Shown here: piece by piece, positions 10,301 to 18,152 of the stretch
Position numbering within the stretch: position 1 is the stretch's first letter
Layout of the letters: every line of letters starts with the position of its first letter
NCBI GenBank assembly: GCA_017512725.1
Contig: JAFWEW010000031.1
Location: 62,001 to 126,000, forward strand
Origin: Solobacterium sp.
Lineage (GTDB): Bacteria; Bacillota_I; Bacilli_A; Erysipelotrichales; Erysipelotrichaceae
Length of the DNA: 64,000 nucleotides
Direction of reading: 5' to 3'
The notes under the pieces: generated by a model
Seen by the model: only the letters and a program-made list of their open reading frames with translations
What the model was told of the DNA's origin: nothing
Databases searched by the model: none
Made by a program: the position numbers and the translations under genes

Positions 10301-10429
10301 CAGCTGCAGACCCTGAAAGACATGGGCTGTTCGGTATTCCAGGGATATTACTTTTCAAAGCCGATCCCGACAAAGGACTTTGATGAAAAATATACCGTTC
10401 CCGGGAAAGGAGGAGGTGTGACGTGCTGA
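7370..10429 (+). CDS. Membrane GGDEF-GGDEF-EAL cyclic-di-GMP protein
   Basis: About 1019 residues. A membrane helix (14-34), a helical extracytoplasmic domain with a long coiled region (to about 215) and a second helix (about 220-244) form a sensor module. Then come a GGDEF domain with intact GGDEF (near 362), a linker domain with a Cys cluster (C-x9-C-x2-C-x5-C-x3-C, about 502-527), a second degenerate GGDEF (GNDQF near 668) and a C-terminal EAL domain (about 774-1010). The EAL domain keeps EAL, VNMS, EITE, DDFG, LKID, AEGVE and QGYYF, so phosphodiesterase activity is likely. It overlaps the next gene by 7 bases. AAGGGAG upstream supports the start at MTQKKD. Confidence 0.9.
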   Translation: MTQKKDGVSLRTIYAWIIVAAFLLSGAMFYTTSRLTETFESLSETTEDQIALEKAARKLMDASDYLTERAQRFTVDGDTRFLNEYFTEVYETKRREDAIEKMSADPKIKEVLEQLQEAMDESVALMNKEYYAMRLVIDAKGYSAVPEALKQVELREEDQALSPEEKMREATKLVLGDEYYSEKESIRADMQESLDALESLTRNRESQAMENFRKTLKLARFMILLQIFGTLFLIGLTLHLGINPILGAVGRIRDDRPIRETGAKEFRYLAHAYNDLNRRLNDEKELLKEASETDALTGIRNRMALRNDYDCYFGHEVTVMLMDLDNFKQINDTYGHEAGDHALSETGRLLVQAFQKEHCYRYGGDEFLIIAPDYSEAEFVRKLNTMVEKRPVIEKDGEMIPIGYSYGYVHGLLDDDHSLRELFSEADQKMYQIKNSKQKPAENYRNKTTSEEPAAKPAEYTAAEMKKLLESASQKYDLARVVDPIECRILEIGSDGAVSRKHKCYGIWNSDQKCVNCSSALACRTGCRQVKTESFKDQLYHIESNPVRLKLPDGGAYDAVMELVSIDKENQNAPAANDRAAENRNNRGVRFLARHDSLTNVLNPNAFSELCREAMTKNPDLPWIMITSNIMNFRLVNTLFGSQRGNEVIVRNAAVLQEIADISNGFCGRLGNDQFALLLPKGMYREEQLRNAAGMLKEEFSSGQYTFRIHFGVYEVEDSSVPISVMCDRANTALRTIHENVRETIAYFTDDMMKKILFEQEVISSFEQALEERQFEMYLQPLASAEGRISGAEALVRWRRPDGTLIMPGDFVETLENAGLIHHLDRYIWECAARQIKEWQDTGIEDLTISVNMSVKDLYNMDVYAVLNELVERYAIPIGRLKVEITETALLEDPQSGIEVISKLRRKGFFIEIDDFGKGYSSLSLLKDIHADVLKIDMSLLHEIEHRERNRMILESIINMAVSLGMEVIAEGVETEKQLQTLKDMGCSVFQGYYFSKPIPTKDFDEKYTVPGKGGGVTC

Positions 10430-12642
10430 AAAACAAGCGATTGATAAAATTGACCGTCTCGCTGTTTGCGGTGCTCTCGTGCCTCCTGATGATGCTTACG
10501 GTATCCGGAGAAGAGGACAAAGAAGTACTGGTCATTGGCGTGCCGGCTGACCGCACTCCGGTATTCTATGTGGATGAAGCATCCGATGAGATTGTAGGTA
10601 TTGGCGTGGACGTGATGCGGATCGCAGCCAAAAACGCCGGCTATGAACCGGTCTTTGTGGACTTGCAGGAAGCCACGCTGAAAGATGCGCTGGATTCCGA
10701 TGCCTATGATGTGGTCATGCCGTTTGGAAGTGCAATCTCCAGTACCGAAGGGAAACAGAGCATTGTTAGCGAGAGCCTGATCGAGACGCCGTTTACTTTT
10801 GTGACGGAGAAGAACCGGAACCTGTCACAGTTTCGGAATCTCAAGGTCGGCATGCTGAGATCACAGAGCGGAGTAGCGGAAACGGTCCGTCAGCGTTATC
10901 CCGGCATCACCATCAGCACGTATGAAACGATGGATGAATGCGTGAAGGCGCTGCGCGGGAAAAAGGTCGATGCACTGCTTCATAATTCCTATGTCTGGAG
11001 CTATATTCTTCAGAAACCGTCCTATTCGGATCTAAAAATACAGCCGGCTGCCGTGTTCTCCATGGAATTCCGGGCCGGAACACTGGATACTCCAAAAGGA
11101 CAGGAAATAATGGAGCGTCTGAACCAGGGAATCGGAAAGATTACGGATACACAGCGTCAGGCAATCGCACTGGACTATACCTCACGGAGGCTGTACCGGT
11201 ATGATCTATCGGATTATCTGTATCAGTACAAGCTGGTACTGCTGGTATTCCTGCTTCTGCTTGTCTCTCTGATCGCATTTGCGATGCGGCGGCAGAAAGC
11301 GGCATCCAGAAAACGGGAAGAACAGATCCGTCAGCTGGTCGATATTGATCCTTTGACCAATATGCTCAGCATGAACGGGTTCCGCAAACGGGTAGAAGAA
11401 CTTCTGCACACCCATCCGGATATTCAGTATCTGATTACCTACAACAACGTACGCAACTTCAAATTCATCAATGACAGTCTGGGCCGGGAAGCGGGAGACG
11501 ATCTTCTCCGCTTCTGGGGCAGAAAGCTCCTGGAGAATCTTTCGGAAGAAGAAACGGCATGCCGTATTACAGCAGATCACTTTGCGATTCTGAGAAGGAT
11601 CCAGGATGAAGAAAAGATCAAACAGGATGAACGGAACATTATTGAACCGGTACGGAACTTCTTCATCGATCAGGGCAAGGGAACCCGTGTTCAGATCTGT
11701 ACCGGCATCTATGTTCTGACACCGGAAGACTATCAGAAGATCGATGTGGATAAGACGCTGGATTTTGCCCGGCTGGCAGAACAGCGTCTGCGCAATACAC
11801 GAAAAGACGGATATGAATTCTACAACCCGGAAGAGTGGAAACGCGGAAAGCAGGTAGCGGATGTATGCGGCCGTCTGCCGGTGGCGATCCGGGAAAAAGA
11901 ACTGCAGGTCTGGTACCAGCCGCAGGTGAATTATGAGACAGGAGAAATCATCGGTGCAGAAGCACTGTGCCGCTGGAACCACGACAAGCTGGGCTGGCTG
12001 CGGCCTTCCGAATTTATTCCGATTCTGGAAGAAGCGGGACTGATCTATGATCTGGACTGCTATATGTGGAACCAGGTCTGTCAGGATCTGCAGCGCTGGA
12101 ACCAGCAGGGACAGCACCGTACGGTTTCGGTAAACCTGTCACGCTGTGACATCCGGGAAGAGCTGAATATTCCAGGACAGTTCTTTGATCTGATCAAAGC
12201 GTATGATCTTACACCGGACCAGCTCCGGATCGAAATAACGGAAAGCGCATTTGCGGAGAATCCGGAACTGCTGATCCGGATGACCGTGAAGCTGCGGGAA
12301 TTTGGCTTCCAGGTTGAAATGGATGATTTCGGCAGCGGCTATTCTTCCCTGCATATGCTGAAGGAAGTTCCGGTCGACCGCATCAAACTGGATCTCGACT
12401 TCCTCTCCGGTGCCGGAGATCCGGAACGCGGCCGTATCATTATCAGCCATGTGGTACAGCTGGTTCAGTCTCTGGGCATGAATCTGATTGCGGAAGGTGT
12501 GGAGAATGTTTCGCAGGCAAATTTCCTGAAGAGCAGAGGCTGTATCGAGATGCAGGGCTTCTATTTCTATAAACCGATGTCTTCAAGTGAGTTTGAAGAA
12601 CTGGGGGAAAAACCGTCTTCCAAAAATCCGGAACCGAAATAA
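10423..12642 (+). CDS. Solute-binding sensor with degenerate GGDEF and active-type EAL
   Basis: 739 residues. The signal/anchor peptide at the N-terminus is followed by an extracellular bacterial solute-binding family 3 domain (about 30-260), a membrane helix (266-290), a degenerate GGDEF domain (TADHF near 383 in place of GGDEF) and an EAL domain (about 485-730). The EAL domain keeps GAEAL, VNLS, EITE, MDDFG, IKLD, AEGVE and QGFYF. It is probably a ligand-gated c-di-GMP phosphodiesterase sensing an amino acid-like solute (inference from domain). It starts with GTG inside the previous gene, with GGAGGAGG upstream, so translation is coupled. Confidence 0.9.
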   Translation: MLKNKRLIKLTVSLFAVLSCLLMMLTVSGEEDKEVLVIGVPADRTPVFYVDEASDEIVGIGVDVMRIAAKNAGYEPVFVDLQEATLKDALDSDAYDVVMPFGSAISSTEGKQSIVSESLIETPFTFVTEKNRNLSQFRNLKVGMLRSQSGVAETVRQRYPGITISTYETMDECVKALRGKKVDALLHNSYVWSYILQKPSYSDLKIQPAAVFSMEFRAGTLDTPKGQEIMERLNQGIGKITDTQRQAIALDYTSRRLYRYDLSDYLYQYKLVLLVFLLLLVSLIAFAMRRQKAASRKREEQIRQLVDIDPLTNMLSMNGFRKRVEELLHTHPDIQYLITYNNVRNFKFINDSLGREAGDDLLRFWGRKLLENLSEEETACRITADHFAILRRIQDEEKIKQDERNIIEPVRNFFIDQGKGTRVQICTGIYVLTPEDYQKIDVDKTLDFARLAEQRLRNTRKDGYEFYNPEEWKRGKQVADVCGRLPVAIREKELQVWYQPQVNYETGEIIGAEALCRWNHDKLGWLRPSEFIPILEEAGLIYDLDCYMWNQVCQDLQRWNQQGQHRTVSVNLSRCDIREELNIPGQFFDLIKAYDLTPDQLRIEITESAFAENPELLIRMTVKLREFGFQVEMDDFGSGYSSLHMLKEVPVDRIKLDLDFLSGAGDPERGRIIISHVVQLVQSLGMNLIAEGVENVSQANFLKSRGCIEMQGFYFYKPMSSSEFEELGEKPSSKNPEPK

Positions 12643-12688
12643 CAAAACACAGGGGAATCCTGTATAAGAGGTTAGACTTAATAGAGAG

Positions 12689-12714
12689 CAGCAGGATGTG
12701 ACCTGCTGTTTTCT
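12689..12714 (+). terminator. Intrinsic terminator after the c-di-GMP pair
   Basis: CAGCAGG and CCTGCTG form a 7-bp stem with a 6-base loop, followed by TTTTC. It lies 47 bases beyond the stop of the second EAL gene and ends that two-gene operon. Confidence 0.75.
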
Positions 12715-12839
12715 GTACATGCCGGCATGAAACCTGACCAGAAGGGTCCGACCGGAAACGAATCGGAATACAAGATATTTGTGCTTGTAGTTTTTGGAAC
12801 AAATGAAATAATAAGGAAGAACTAACGGAAAGAATAAGT

Positions 12840-13955
12840 GTGAACGATATGGACAAGATAAAAAAACAACTGAATTTCTGGCGCTGTGCCGCGATTCTGG
12901 AACTCATTGCGCTGATTGTGCTCGGTTTCGTTTTTACAACCGGTACCGGTGTAAAGCCAGAGGAACCGAAATCCGAAAATACTGCTGAGGTACTTTCGCT
13001 CTGGACGGAAGGATCTGCCCCGAAGCAGCAGCTGATCGATTATGTAAATGCGGTTACGGATGAGAACAGTCCGGACTTTATTCCGGTCGAAGACCGGATC
13101 GCGGTATTTGATATGGACGGCACGCTGACCTGTGAGACGTATTATACGTATTACGACACGATGATGTTCATTGAATACTGTCTCCATGATCATCCGGACC
13201 GTGTCTCCGATGAACTGAAGGCAGCAGCTGCGGAAATCAAGCCGGGATATCTTGCGGATGAAGCGCTTGCCCGCAATTTTGCGAAAGCATATGCCGGTAT
13301 GACCGTTGAGGAATTCTATAACTATGCGGTCGAGTTTGGAAAGAAGAAGACCGCCAGTTTCAACAATATGCGATACATTGACAACTGCTATCTGCCGATG
13401 GTCGAACTTGTAAAGTATCTGTATGACAATGACTTTACGGTTTATGTCATCAGCGGTACGGAACGTACAACAACCCGTGCAATCGTTGCGAATACGCCGC
13501 TCAATGCGTACGTTACACCGGAACATGTCATCGGTACGGATTTTGAGGTCAAGGAAGCCGGTCATGAGGATGAAGCTTCCAACATGAATTACAAATATGA
13601 GAATGGAGATCAGCTCGTACTGACAGGCGGATTCGTACAGAAGAACCTCAACGGCAACAAGGCGATCTATATCGATCAGGAAATCGGCCAGCGTCCGGTA
13701 CTTGCCTTTGGCAACAGCGGCAGTGACACCAGTATGCTGAATTATACGATTGATTCAAGAAACCCGTATAAGGCAGAGGCATACATGATCGTTGCGGATG
13801 ATAACGTAAGAGAATGGGGCACGCAGAACTGGGAAGAGAAGTCTGCGGAATACCGCGAAAAAGGCTATACACCGATTTCCATGAAGGATGACTTTTCAGT
13901 CATCTATCCCGAAGGAATTACAAAGGCAGAACAGCAGTACGTACCGGCAGAGTAA
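12840..13955 (+). CDS. Membrane-anchored HAD-superfamily phosphatase
   Basis: 371 residues. An N-terminal membrane helix (about 13-33) is followed by a HAD hydrolase domain on the outer side. Motif I is FDMDGTL (near 99), motif II is VISGTE, and motif IV is FGNSGSDTS. The order and spacing resemble phosphoserine-phosphatase-like HAD proteins, so a secreted acid phosphatase role is likely; the substrate is unknown. The GTG start is supported by GGAAAG seven bases upstream; an ATG three codons later is the alternative. It has its own transcription unit after the terminator of the EAL operon. Confidence 0.8.
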   Translation: MNDMDKIKKQLNFWRCAAILELIALIVLGFVFTTGTGVKPEEPKSENTAEVLSLWTEGSAPKQQLIDYVNAVTDENSPDFIPVEDRIAVFDMDGTLTCETYYTYYDTMMFIEYCLHDHPDRVSDELKAAAAEIKPGYLADEALARNFAKAYAGMTVEEFYNYAVEFGKKKTASFNNMRYIDNCYLPMVELVKYLYDNDFTVYVISGTERTTTRAIVANTPLNAYVTPEHVIGTDFEVKEAGHEDEASNMNYKYENGDQLVLTGGFVQKNLNGNKAIYIDQEIGQRPVLAFGNSGSDTSMLNYTIDSRNPYKAEAYMIVADDNVREWGTQNWEEKSAEYREKGYTPISMKDDFSVIYPEGITKAEQQYVPAE

Positions 13956-14021
13956 TGGTTCGGTTCCGGAGCGATCAAAGAAACATACGTTGAGAACGAC
14001 AGGTTTGTATCGATGGAACAA

Positions 14022-14139
14022 AAAGTGTCGCACAATCCTCATCCTCTGGGGGCGGGATCAGCGGCGCTTTTTCTGTGACAGAATACTGTTCATAGCACAT
14101 CCGCTCGGACCGAAGGGGTTGAAGTGTTCGTGACACTTT
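14022..14139. repeat. Inverted repeat pair flanking a gene-poor stretch
   Basis: AAAGTGTC at 14022-14029 is repeated inverted as GACACTTT at 14132-14139, with weaker similarity extending inward. The enclosed 100 bases hold no convincing gene. It may be the remnant of a small mobile element or simply a long-loop structure in the leader of the acetyltransferase gene. Confidence 0.3.
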
Positions 14140-14180
14140 CTAGAATGGTCTTTACCAGACCGGTACAGGAGGAAAACCAT

Positions 14181-14729
14181 ATGTCACTGAATGAATACAT
14201 CGATCACAAACCAACCATTGAAACCGATCGTCTGATCTTAAGGCCGCTGTTACCTTCGGATACAGATGCACTTAAGGAATGGATGCCTGACAAATCCATA
14301 TACACATACTGGGGCAAAAACCCGGGCAGAGCGGAAAAAGATCCGGCTCTTTTGTTTGAAAAAATAGCAAAACCAGCAAAGAGCTTTCATCTGGGAATCG
14401 CAGATAAGAGAACCAACAAGGTGATTGGCGATATCTGGGTGTATCGGATCGAACAGAACCGGATGGCAACAGTCGCATTAAGACTGGCGAAAAAGGTTCA
14501 TGGCAGAGGATATGGAACGGAAAGTCTTTCAGCCATGACAAAGTTTTGTTTTGAAAAAACCGAATTGAAACGGCTTTGGACAGAAGTGGACGTAAGGAAC
14601 ACTGCTTCCTGCCGGATTCTGGAAAAATGCGGTTATACCAGAGAAGGTCTGATCCGGCAGGGAAGAATGGTCAATACATGGTGTGATTATTATATTTACG
14701 GAATTCTCGATACTGACTTTCGGATATAG
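14181..14729 (+). CDS. GNAT acetyltransferase, RimJ/RimL type
   Basis: 182 residues. The family start IETDRLILRPL and the acetyl-CoA-binding segment K-K-V-H-G-R-G-Y-G-T-E followed by NTASCRILEKCGYTREG identify a RimJ/RimL-like N-acetyltransferase. These acetylate protein N-termini or small amines; the substrate here is unknown. AGGAGG eight bases before the ATG fixes the start. A convergent gene lies downstream, separated by a hairpin. Confidence 0.88.
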   Translation: MSLNEYIDHKPTIETDRLILRPLLPSDTDALKEWMPDKSIYTYWGKNPGRAEKDPALLFEKIAKPAKSFHLGIADKRTNKVIGDIWVYRIEQNRMATVALRLAKKVHGRGYGTESLSAMTKFCFEKTELKRLWTEVDVRNTASCRILEKCGYTREGLIRQGRMVNTWCDYYIYGILDTDFRI

Positions 14730-14785
14730 CTTTTTCAGGTGATGAGAATTTCAGCTTCGGAACCCATCTTCATCCGGGCAAACAA

Positions 14786-14845
14786 AAATGCAGGTATTCA
14801 GATCATATCAGAAGTCTCTTAACCTGCATTTGGGTTTTGTTTCCG
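14786..14845. terminator. Long-loop hairpin, likely terminator
   Basis: AAATGCAGGT and ACCTGCATTT form a 10-bp stem around a 26-base loop between two convergent genes, followed by a GGGTTTTGTTT tract. The long loop lowers confidence, but the place is right for a terminator serving the acetyltransferase gene. Confidence 0.5.
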
Positions 14846-14881
14846 GAACATTCATATGTCTGAGGCTGCAGGATGAATCAC

Positions 14882-15976
14882 TTATTTTTTCTGTGCCAGG
14901 TACCATGCGATCAGATCATCCGTCACTTCTCCATAAGACTGTATTCCGCTTTCTTCGGAAAAGGTTTTTAGATACGTATCATTGATGTGATCCGAAACTT
15001 CCTGAAGCGGAGAATCGTAGGAGTCATATACAGACCTGGTATCGCTCCGGTCAAGGAACAGCAGGCGGCCGCCTTCTGTTTCAAGATACTGTTCCTTCAG
15101 CTGAAGGCACTGTTCCGGCTGAACCGAATACAGAGAAGAATAACAGTAAGCAAATGCAGAATAATACCCGCTGTACAGGAAACGGATATCATCGCTTTGC
15201 ACACAGGCAAGAAAGGCGGCAAAGTTCGCTTCTTCTTCACTGGCAATGCCAAGCCGGTGTGCGGCTTCATGAGCCATGGTATAGGGCATCGGTGCAGAAG
15301 GAACGGATAGCGGAACCCCGGCTTCTCCGCTCAGGGGCATAAACATGCCGATGATGCCGTTGTACATCAGGTATTCTCCGACTACCGTCAGTTTCTTGAC
15401 CGGCAGATTCGATCCCTGCAGGACCGGGTATTGTTTTCCAAGATCTTCATAGATGGATCCTGCTTCCTGTGCAAGCGCATTGAAGTCCGACCGCAGAAGA
15501 TGTCCTTCAATATCCCGGTCCATCCGCAGTGCATAGTCAGACGCTTTCTGAAGATAGAATTCACAGGCTTCATACAGTACCTCGGTTTCATACATCTGTA
15601 CGTCATATCCCAGTTCTTCTGCTAACGGCGGTGCATAATGATTCAGCATCCATCCAAGAACGGCTTCGGAAAGAAGAACCGATACGATCAGAAGCAGAGA
15701 TGTGAACCAGGCGAAAAACCGCTTATGGTTCCGAATGGTATGGATCAGGGTCAGTATTACGGCAAGAATCAGAAACGGCAGGAGGAAATCCCATACTGCA
15801 CCCGGGCAGAACGAAACCATCCGCGACAGGAAAAAGATCCACTGCTTGGAGAAATTACGGTAAGCAGGGAAAAAGAAATCCGGAAAATGCAGGAACAGGA
15901 TCATTGCCGTACCATCCAGCAGAACCAGAAACACCGCGGCTGTCAGTCGGATCACATCGTTCTTTTTCATCCACAT
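14882..15976 (-). CDS. DUF3810 membrane metalloprotease-like protein
   Basis: 364 residues. Three membrane helices fill the first 115 residues (about 11-30, 60-80 and 90-112). The soluble part has MAHEAAHRLGIASEEEANF, a zinc-protease motif (HExxH form HEAAH with a downstream Glu in EEEAN). This is the DUF3810 family, thought to be membrane-bound gluzincin-like peptidases. Substrate unknown. The start has no strong ribosome-binding site; ATG two codons later is equally possible. The gene is preceded by a promoter and a structured leader ending in a terminator (see 16006-16137), so expression is probably attenuated. Confidence 0.82.
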   Translation of the reverse strand: MWMKKNDVIRLTAAVFLVLLDGTAMILFLHFPDFFFPAYRNFSKQWIFFLSRMVSFCPGAVWDFLLPFLILAVILTLIHTIRNHKRFFAWFTSLLLIVSVLLSEAVLGWMLNHYAPPLAEELGYDVQMYETEVLYEACEFYLQKASDYALRMDRDIEGHLLRSDFNALAQEAGSIYEDLGKQYPVLQGSNLPVKKLTVVGEYLMYNGIIGMFMPLSGEAGVPLSVPSAPMPYTMAHEAAHRLGIASEEEANFAAFLACVQSDDIRFLYSGYYSAFAYCYSSLYSVQPEQCLQLKEQYLETEGGRLLFLDRSDTRSVYDSYDSPLQEVSDHINDTYLKTFSEESGIQSYGEVTDDLIAWYLAQKK

Positions 15977-16005
15977 TATTGTAACGGCAGAATGCAGAAA
16001 GCCAT

Positions 16006-16137
16006 AAAAAAACCGCAGGACTTTCTGCGGGGAGTTGGTATATATTCACACGCTTGTTTCCAAGCGCGACTGGCGATATATATTACACATCTGACGTTGT
16101 CAGATGAGGCTTGCGTCATTGTCTGGTACCTGACACC
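16006..16137 (-). ncRNA. Structured leader RNA ending in an intrinsic terminator
   Basis: On the minus strand, about 130 bases between a strong promoter and the DUF3810 start fold into several hairpins. These are CATCTGAC/GTCAGATG (8 bp), CGCTTG/CAAGCG closed by a GAAA tetraloop inside a TATATAT/ATATATA stem, and a final CCGCAG/CTGCGG stem followed by seven T (16006-16030). The gene start lies only about 30 bases past the terminator. This is the architecture of a riboswitch or attenuator, or a short sRNA. I cannot match it to a known class. Confidence 0.55.
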
Positions 16138-16143
16138 TCGATG

Positions 16144-16172
16144 ATAATAACGTTGTCTGACGGGGCCGTCAA
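16144..16172 (-). promoter_or_regulatory. Sigma-A promoter of the leader RNA
   Basis: Minus strand: -35 TTGACG (16172-16167), 17-base spacer, -10 TATTAT (16149-16144). Transcription should start near 16137 and run into the structured leader of the DUF3810 gene. Confidence 0.65.
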
Positions 16173-16320
16173 GCGAAAAATGAATCTTTTTGCGATGTAA
16201 GCGTTCCCAGATGGAAGAAACCGAACAATAACGTACAGAATAAGCAGAGAACCGGTTCGGGATACCAGAAGATGCGGCAGAGGAGAAGGGATGCTATTCT
16301 GGTGAGGGGAGATATTGAAG

Positions 16321-17391
16321 ATGGAAAAATGGAAGGCTTTTCTGGAACGGAAGAACATTGTGTTTTCCGCAAAACGGTATGGCATTGAAGCGTTAGGCGC
16401 CATGGCACAGGGTCTGTTCTGTTCGCTTCTGATCGGTACGATCCTGAAGACACTCGGACAGCAGATCGGATGGTCAACGCTTGTGGATATTGGCACCTAT
16501 GCAATGAGTGTCTCCGGTCCGGCCATGGCAGTGGCAATCGGCTATGCGCTGAAAGCAGATCCGATGGTTCTGTTTTCGCTTGCGGCAGTCGGATGGGCAG
16601 CGAATGCCGAAGGCGGAGCAGGCGGACCGCTTGCGGTACTGGTAATTGCGATTATTGCCTGTGAATGCGGAAAGATGGTTTCAAAGGAAACGAAGATCGA
16701 TATCCTTGTAACACCGGCCGTAACGATTTTTATCGGTGTAGCACTTGCCAAATGGATTGCGCCGCCAATCGGTACTGCGGCATCGTCCTTTGGCATTCTG
16801 ATCGATCAGGCAACGAAACTGCAGCCGTTCTGGATGGGCATTGCAGTATCGGTACTGGTCGGAATTGCACTGACCCTGCCGATCTCTTCTGCGGCAATCT
16901 GTTCGGTACTGGCTCTGACCGGTCTTGCGGGCGGAGCGGCAGTTGCGGGATGCTGCGCACAGATGGTTGGCTTTGCGGTCATGTCATTTAGGGAAAACGG
17001 AGTCGGCGGTCTCATCAGTCAGGGTCTTGGAACTTCGATGCTGCAGATGCCGAATATCGTGAAGAATCCACGGGTGTGGATCGCACCGATCATCACCTCT
17101 GCGATTACCGGACCAATCGCAACCTGTCTGTTCCATCTGGAAATGAATGGTGCGCCAATCAATTCCGGTATGGGTACCTGCGGACTGTGCGGGCAGATAG
17201 GTGTCTGGACCGGATGGCTTGCGCCAAGTGAAGCGGCAGCGGCACGCGGTGCTGTGGCAATCACACCGGGTGTAATGGACTGGACAGGCCTGATCCTGAT
17301 TTCGTTTATTCTTCCGGCTGTTATAACACCGCTGATCTATTATGCCTGCCGGAAACTGAACTGGGTCCATGAAGGGGATCTGAAACTGTAA
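16321..17391 (+). CDS. PTS EIIC-like membrane permease (PTS_EIIC_2 type)
   Basis: 356 residues, almost entirely hydrophobic with about nine or ten membrane spans. There are long Gly/Ala-rich helices, conserved patches (LGAMAQGLFCSLLIGTI, PINSGMGTCGLCGQIG) and a short cytoplasmic tail. It resembles the PTS_EIIC_2 family of sugar-permease-like proteins, which often lack linked EIIA/EIIB genes; none is seen here. The substrate is unknown. GAGGGGAG lies about ten bases before the ATG; a TTG two codons upstream is the other possible start. Confidence 0.8.
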   Translation: MEKWKAFLERKNIVFSAKRYGIEALGAMAQGLFCSLLIGTILKTLGQQIGWSTLVDIGTYAMSVSGPAMAVAIGYALKADPMVLFSLAAVGWAANAEGGAGGPLAVLVIAIIACECGKMVSKETKIDILVTPAVTIFIGVALAKWIAPPIGTAASSFGILIDQATKLQPFWMGIAVSVLVGIALTLPISSAAICSVLALTGLAGGAAVAGCCAQMVGFAVMSFRENGVGGLISQGLGTSMLQMPNIVKNPRVWIAPIITSAITGPIATCLFHLEMNGAPINSGMGTCGLCGQIGVWTGWLAPSEAAAARGAVAITPGVMDWTGLILISFILPAVITPLIYYACRKLNWVHEGDLKL

Positions 17392-17561
17392 GGAATACAG
17401 ATCGACACTACTATATTTATTTGGATAATTAATCGATAGATTGTGGGCGAACCGCAGCTCTTTCATACAACAGAATCGGATTTACAGCTTCTGGGAAGTA
17501 CTGTTTTCGTAAAGATATTGTTCAGCCGGTTTCACGCGACATAATGAAAAGGAGATGGGGA

Positions 17562-18011
17562 ATGGAATTTCGACCGGAAAAATGACTTGGTTTCGGATTG
17601 ATGCGTCTGCCTCTGAAGGACAGATCGAATGCGGCGGATATCGATGTAGAACAGGTAAAAGCAATGGTAGACCTGTTTCTGGAAAAAGGGTTTACGTATT
17701 TCGATACGGCATGGATGTACAACGCTTTTGCCAGTGAAGGCTGTGTAAAAGAAGCACTGACCTCAAGACATCCAAGAGAAAGCTATACACTGGCCACGAA
17801 ACTGCACTGCGGTTTTATTGAGACGGAAGAAGACAGAGACAAGATCTTCAACGCTCAGCTGGAGAAGACTGGGGCTGGGTATTTTGACTATTATCTGATA
17901 CACGGTATTGAAGGCGAAATGCTTGAGAAATATGAGCGTCTTCACTGTTTTGAGTGGCTGCTGGAAAAGAAAAAGCAGGGCCTTGTAAAACATGCGGGAT
18001 TCTCATTTCAC
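17562..18011 (+). pseudogene. 5' part of aldo/keto reductase, stop codon and IS-disrupted
   Basis: Starting at the ATG behind AAGGAG, the frame reads MEFRPEK, then TGA (17583-17585), then continues L-G-F-G-L-M-R-L-P-L. That is the normal N-terminus of a ferredoxin-type aldo/keto reductase. CGA (Arg) to TGA is the simplest explanation. The catalytic region follows (FDTAWMYNAF with Asp and Tyr; TKLHCGF; YFDYYLIHGI). The frame is cut after F-S-F-H (18009-18011) by an IS200/IS605 element; the other half resumes at 20269. The internal ATG at 17601 could still start a short product, but the gene is broken twice. Confidence 0.85.
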
Positions 18012-18152
18012 AACAATCAGGCGAGGAAGCCCGTCACTTCAGTGATCGGGAGGAATCGCCTTTTGTTGTCATTATTTGACGCAAAAATGAATTAGATATG
18101 AATAGAATATCTAATGCATGAATGCTATAATATTCTTAAAGAAATACACTAT

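Noticed and set aside
13888-14133. Plus-strand 81-codon frame overlapping the HAD gene end
   Set aside because: Basic, low-complexity translation without a start site signal; the real genes around it are well supported.
16006-16137. Similarity of the leader to the c-di-GMP-I (GEMM) riboswitch
   Set aside because: It contains GACGCAAGCC, close to the GEMM core GACGCAAAGCC, and c-di-GMP genes are nearby, but the AAACC segment and the second domain with its tetraloop receptor are not seen. The core resemblance alone is too short.
17583-17585. TGA in the reductase as a recoded codon (Trp or Sec)
   Set aside because: Other genes use TGG for Trp and TGA as a true stop, no SECIS-like element is evident, and the gene is also broken by an IS. 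A plain nonsense mutation is simpler.
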